DNA of 64,000 bases from contig OZ240237.1 of NCBI GenBank assembly GCA_965198025.1, positions 1,798,001 through 1,862,000 of the forward strand, in the 5' to 3' direction. Both the position numbers and the translations under genes were made by a program. This document shows positions 60,855 to 64,000 of the stretch, one piece after another. Position 1 is the first letter of the stretch. The number at the start of each line of letters is the position of its first letter. The notes beneath the pieces were generated by a model. The model saw only the letters and a list, made by a program, of their open reading frames with translations. It searched no databases and had not been told where the DNA came from. The stretch comes from CAYWWM01 sp965198025. Its GTDB lineage: Bacteria > Acidobacteriota > Terriglobia > 2-12-FULL-54-10.

Positions 60855-62627
60855 CTAAGGCAAGGCAAACACGTACACCGCATTGTGGCCGCGGACCGGG
60901 TTGAAGTTGGCAACCCGGGCGGGGCCCAAACCACCCGGGCCTCCATCACCGGTCATGACGGCAAGATACTGCTTTCCGTCGACCGAGTAGGTGATGGTGC
61001 TCATCTGAATGATGCCGCCCAGGATCGTCTGCCAGAGAATCTCTCCGCTCTCGGCGTCAAAGGCGTGCAGCCTGCGGTTCATATCGCCCCAAAAAATCAG
61101 ATCGCCAGCCGTCGCCAGAACGGAACCGTTACCGGGATAGCGTGCGGTATAGAAGCGTTCGAGGCGACCGGTGGATACGTTGACCTTGGCAATTCCGGAG
61201 TACTCGTCCGGATTGCTGCCCGGGCGAAGAACCGCGATGCGCCGGTTGCCGTTGAAGTTGTTTTGCACGGCGGTCATATCGGAACACTGGTCATGATAGG
61301 GAACGTAGAGGGAGTTCTGGCCCGGGTGATAAGCCATGAGCCAGTAGCTCTTGGTATCTTGGAAACACATCAGATGCCGGTCCCCTTCGAACTTCACCAC
61401 GCTGTCCCAATTGATGTGGGTCCTTCCGGTTTCGACGTCGATGTGGGAGACATGAAACTCCGGCACGTCGAAAGGAAACGGCGTAGCCCACAAGAACTGG
61501 CCGTTCTCGCGGTCGAGCGCAAAGATGCCTCCCGGCTCGCCCACCGTGACGACGATGTCCCGCTCCTCGCCCCGCGGAATCGAAGGGTTGATCCACTTGA
61601 CGGCGCTGGGGTCGGGATCGACGGCGGTGCGCAACAGGATTCGCTCCTGCACGTGATCGGAGTCCCAGTCGTCGCCCGGCAGATACTGGTAATACCATTC
61701 GAGTTCCCCCGTATCCGGATCGAACGCAACGGTCGAATTGCTGTATAGCTCGGAAGGGGCCACTCGCGGGATAGCGTCGAAATCGCCGCCGTGGCGCTTC
61801 ATGCGCGTATGCGGAGCGGGATTTCCGATTCCCCAGTAGATGAGCCTGCGAACGGGATCGTACGATCCGGGGGCGCCCCAGGCTGAAGCCTGCCGGAGAT
61901 CTTCTGCCAAACCTCCCCAGGTGTCTCCTCCGGGCTCGCCCGGCGCCGCCGTCGTATAGAACGTGTAAGCCAATTCTCCCGTCTGCGCGTCGAGAGCAAT
62001 GATGTTGCAATAAACTCGGCCGCCCCCGGTGCAGCCGCGCCCGGAGAGGACCTTGCCCTCGATCACGATGGGCCCTGGCGTCTGTTGCGTCGTGGACGTG
62101 TAGTCGTGCAATTCGGTCTCCCACCGCAAGTCGCCCGTGCGGGCGTCCAAACCCACCATGAACCCATCGGGCGTGGCATAGAACACGAGGTCTTCGAAGA
62201 TGGCCAGCGTTTTTGCACGGGCCACGTTGCCGACATAGTTCTTCAAATCCGCCGGCAGCCTGCGCTGGTACTCCCATATCAGGTTTCCGTTGGTGGCGTC
62301 CAATGCCTGGATGCCCGTGGTGTCCACTGCGACTCCGGGATTGACCAGGTACAACACGCCGTCGTGAACCAGGGGAGTATTCTCGTGAACGCCAGGACCG
62401 AGCGCACGCACCCAGGCCATCCGCAAGTCCTGAACGTTCTCGCGGTTGATCTGGTCAAGCGGGCTGAATCGCTGAGCGTCGTACGTCCGGCTGAACATCA
62501 GCCAGTCACCCGGAGGAGGATTGAGCAGCATCTCGCGCGTGACGGGTCTGAAGTTTTCGACCTGCGCAGCAGCACCCGGCGCGAGCGCTCCGAAAAGAAA
62601 GATCGCGAAAAAGAATATCCTGAGCAT
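60855..62627 (-). CDS. Quinoprotein (PQQ-dependent dehydrogenase-like beta-propeller), second copy
   Basis: A 590-residue secreted protein, paralogue of 10725-12500 along its whole length (start ENFRPVTREMLLNPPPGDWL, YDAQRFSPLDQINRENVQDL, LPGDDWDSDHVQERIL, end AVYVFALP). The signal peptide is residues 1-~22 (FLFGALAPGAAAQ). W-docking motifs repeat (GNLIWEY, GDLRWET, GELEWYY, GQFLWAT, GEILWQT). No vicinal Cys pair and no haem motif, as in the first copy. The start at 62627 follows GGAGGG. Two paralogues 50 kb apart, each near a DUF5916 gene, suggest duplicated periplasmic oxidation modules with different substrates. It is transcribed convergently to the selenoprotein. Confidence 0.88.
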   Translation of the reverse strand: MLRIFFFAIFLFGALAPGAAAQVENFRPVTREMLLNPPPGDWLMFSRTYDAQRFSPLDQINRENVQDLRMAWVRALGPGVHENTPLVHDGVLYLVNPGVAVDTTGIQALDATNGNLIWEYQRRLPADLKNYVGNVARAKTLAIFEDLVFYATPDGFMVGLDARTGDLRWETELHDYTSTTQQTPGPIVIEGKVLSGRGCTGGGRVYCNIIALDAQTGELAYTFYTTAAPGEPGGDTWGGLAEDLRQASAWGAPGSYDPVRRLIYWGIGNPAPHTRMKRHGGDFDAIPRVAPSELYSNSTVAFDPDTGELEWYYQYLPGDDWDSDHVQERILLRTAVDPDPSAVKWINPSIPRGEERDIVVTVGEPGGIFALDRENGQFLWATPFPFDVPEFHVSHIDVETGRTHINWDSVVKFEGDRHLMCFQDTKSYWLMAYHPGQNSLYVPYHDQCSDMTAVQNNFNGNRRIAVLRPGSNPDEYSGIAKVNVSTGRLERFYTARYPGNGSVLATAGDLIFWGDMNRRLHAFDAESGEILWQTILGGIIQMSTITYSVDGKQYLAVMTGDGGPGGLGPARVANFNPVRGHNAVYVFALP

Positions 62628-62724
62628 GCTTGCCCTCCGTTGTGTGGAACGAGGTATCCAGCCAGGAGCCGAATGCCCGGCTGATGGAAGAAGTTGGATG
62701 ATTCTACTGCAACAAACTTGCCGG

Positions 62725-64000
62725 CTATTGCAGAGACCGGTGTTTGAACTGTCTCAATCCCTTGCTGTATTCGGCTACCGTGTGACCGTCTCCGAATAAC
62801 TTGTATTTGTACGTCGTGAGGCCTTCGAGACCGACAGGGCCGCGCGCATGCAGCTTGCCGTTGCTGATCCCCAGCTCGGCGCCCAGTCCGTAGCGGTAGC
62901 CATCGGAAAATCGTGTGGAAGCGTTATGAAAAACCCCGGCGGCGTCCACTTCATTCATGAACCGGGCCGCCGCTGCCTTGTCCTCGCTCACAATCGTTTC
63001 CGTATGACGCGAACCATAGCGGTTGATGTGCGCCAGCGCTTCCTCCAGATCGGAAACAATCTTGACGGAAAGAATCAGATCGCAGTACTCCCTTGCCCAA
63101 TCTTCCTGGGTTGCAGGAATGGGATCGTGCTTGCCCAATAGGCCTACTGTCTTGGGGCAGCCGCGTAGCTCGACGCCGGCGTCTCTCAATTTGGCAACGG
63201 CCTTGGGCAAGAAGTCAGCCGCGATGTCGCGATGAACCAGCAATGTCTCGGCGGCGTTGCAGACCGCCGGAGCCTGCACCTTGGAGTCGAACACAACGTT
63301 CAGGGCCTTCTCCAGATCGGCGGCGATGTCCACGTAGACATGGCAGATGCCTTCACCGTGACCCAAAACCGGGATGCGGCTTTGTTGCGAAACGAACTCG
63401 ACAAGCTGCTTGGAGCCGCGCGGAATAATCAGGTCGACATCCTGGTCAAGCATCAACAGTTCCATGACGTCGGAGCGCGTCTGCAACAGATGGATGGAGT
63501 CAGGCGGGACCGCAGGGAAATGATCGAGACAACTCCGCCAGACGGCTACAATCGCTTCATTCGTGCAGACCGCTTCCCTGCCCCCTTTCAAAATGACGGC
63601 ATTCCCGGATTTGAGCCCCAAAGAAGCGACTTGCGGCACGACATCGGGCCGAGACTCAAACACGATCCCGATCACGCCGAGGGGACAGGACTCCTTGTAA
63701 AGCATCAGATCATCGTCCAACTCCGTCGCGGCAAGCCGGCGGCCCAGGGGGTCCGGCAGACGAGCGACATCCCGGATGCGAGCCGCCATGCCCGCGACCC
63801 CGCGTTCACCAACCCGAAGCCGCTCCCGCATCGAGGAGGACATCTCCCCCGCCGCAACGGCCGCTTCCGCGGCACGGCAGTCCTGCTGATTTGCTTCCAG
63901 AATTTTCGGGCCGGACTCCTCAATGGCCTGGGCGAGAGCAACCAAGACTTCATTGCGCTGCTCGTTCGACAGCCTCGCCACGGAGCGCGCTGCGGCTCTG
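62725..64000 (-). CDS. proA: Gamma-glutamyl phosphate reductase (5' end outside window)
   Basis: ProA makes glutamate-5-semialdehyde from gamma-glutamyl phosphate with NADPH, the second step of proline synthesis. The frame is open to the window edge: upstream of the GTG at 63981 it still reads RAAARSVARLSNEQRN, the usual ProA N-terminus, so the GTG is internal and ~15-20 residues are missing. Diagnostic parts: CPLGVIGIVFESRPDVVPQV, LKSGNAVILKGGREA, PRGSKQLVEFVSQQSRIPVL, the catalytic Cys in VQAPAVCNAAETLLVH, SRHTETIVSEDKAAAARFMN, FHNASTRFSDGYRYGLGAE and ARGPVGLEGLTTYKY. All catalytic residues are present. proB is often upstream and may be just outside. Confidence 0.96.
   Translation of the reverse strand, partial: RAAARSVARLSNEQRNEVLVALAQAIEESGPKILEANQQDCRAAEAAVAAGEMSSSMRERLRVGERGVAGMAARIRDVARLPDPLGRRLAATELDDDLMLYKESCPLGVIGIVFESRPDVVPQVASLGLKSGNAVILKGGREAVCTNEAIVAVWRSCLDHFPAVPPDSIHLLQTRSDVMELLMLDQDVDLIIPRGSKQLVEFVSQQSRIPVLGHGEGICHVYVDIAADLEKALNVVFDSKVQAPAVCNAAETLLVHRDIAADFLPKAVAKLRDAGVELRGCPKTVGLLGKHDPIPATQEDWAREYCDLILSVKIVSDLEEALAHINRYGSRHTETIVSEDKAAAARFMNEVDAAGVFHNASTRFSDGYRYGLGAELGISNGKLHARGPVGLEGLTTYKYKLFGDGHTVAEYSKGLRQFKHRSLQ

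Overview
The window looks like a chromosomal segment of an Acidobacteriota genome, most likely the Solibacterales/Bryobacterales side. The signs are Oar-type TonB-dependent receptors with a carboxypeptidase-regulatory N-terminus, DUF5916 outer-membrane-like proteins, soluble-type quinoprotein beta-propellers, a paralogous family of secreted proteins of unknown function, NHL and streptogramin-lyase-like propellers, and intergenic GC palindromes of the kind common in that group. The assignment comes from family content recalled from memory, not from a search.

Layout. (1) 1-7 kb: 3' end of typA, an IS3 scrap, ppk2, a secreted protein and a large TonB receptor. (2) 7-23 kb is a graveyard of mobile and captured DNA: an IS3 remnant fused in frame to the glutaminase end of pyrG, two decayed IS1380 transposases, a broken DUF5916 gene cut by a NACHT-ATPase fragment, a tyrosine recombinase fragment whose catalytic Tyr is His, half a tRNA-Lys, and a decayed tspO-MMPL operon. 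Among these sit an intact quinoprotein gene, a PIN toxin-antitoxin pair, a DUF2272 gene and one apparently intact IS630 element. (3) 23-26 kb: a frameshifted TonB receptor. (4) 26.5-31.1 kb: a compact minus-strand four-gene operon (DNA methyltransferase, SF2 helicase, PD-(D/E)XK-like protein, GHKL ATPase) abutting tRNA-Cys and tRNA-Gly, very probably an anti-phage system. (5) 31.7-40 kb: dienelactone hydrolase, two propeller proteins, VapBC, an alanine-type aminotransferase, trmO, and a CBS-HEPN protein next to a truncated McrC nuclease. (6) 40.7-52.1 kb: a nine-gene plus-strand operon, mostly with 1-16 bp overlaps, for an unusual lipid: pseudo-HAD/fatty acyl reductase, second reductase, pyruvyltransferase-like protein, two acyl-AMP ligases, crotonase, ACP, lipid kinase and PlsC. 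(7) 52-58 kb: CoA-transferase, DUF5916 protein, two small membrane proteins, two secreted paralogues. (8) 58.6-60.7 kb: a redoxin fusion followed by a UGSC selenoprotein whose in-frame UGA (60440-60442) is predicted to encode selenocysteine and is followed by a SECIS-like hairpin. (9) 60.8-64 kb: a second quinoprotein and proA, which runs off the window.

How the genes relate. The lipid operon contains the steps needed to activate, carry, reduce and transfer acyl chains and to phosphorylate a lipid, and resembles a split version of the myxobacterial ether-lipid enzyme ElbD. The selenoprotein pair is a thiol/selenol redox unit of unknown substrate. The secreted paralogues, quinoproteins and DUF5916 proteins recur in two places (2.7-13.8 kb and 53-62.6 kb), suggesting duplicated periplasmic oxidation and uptake modules. 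At least three dispersed repeat families connect the accessory regions. Several genes carry single-base frameshifts, some in homopolymers, so sequence error must be excluded before they are called pseudogenes.
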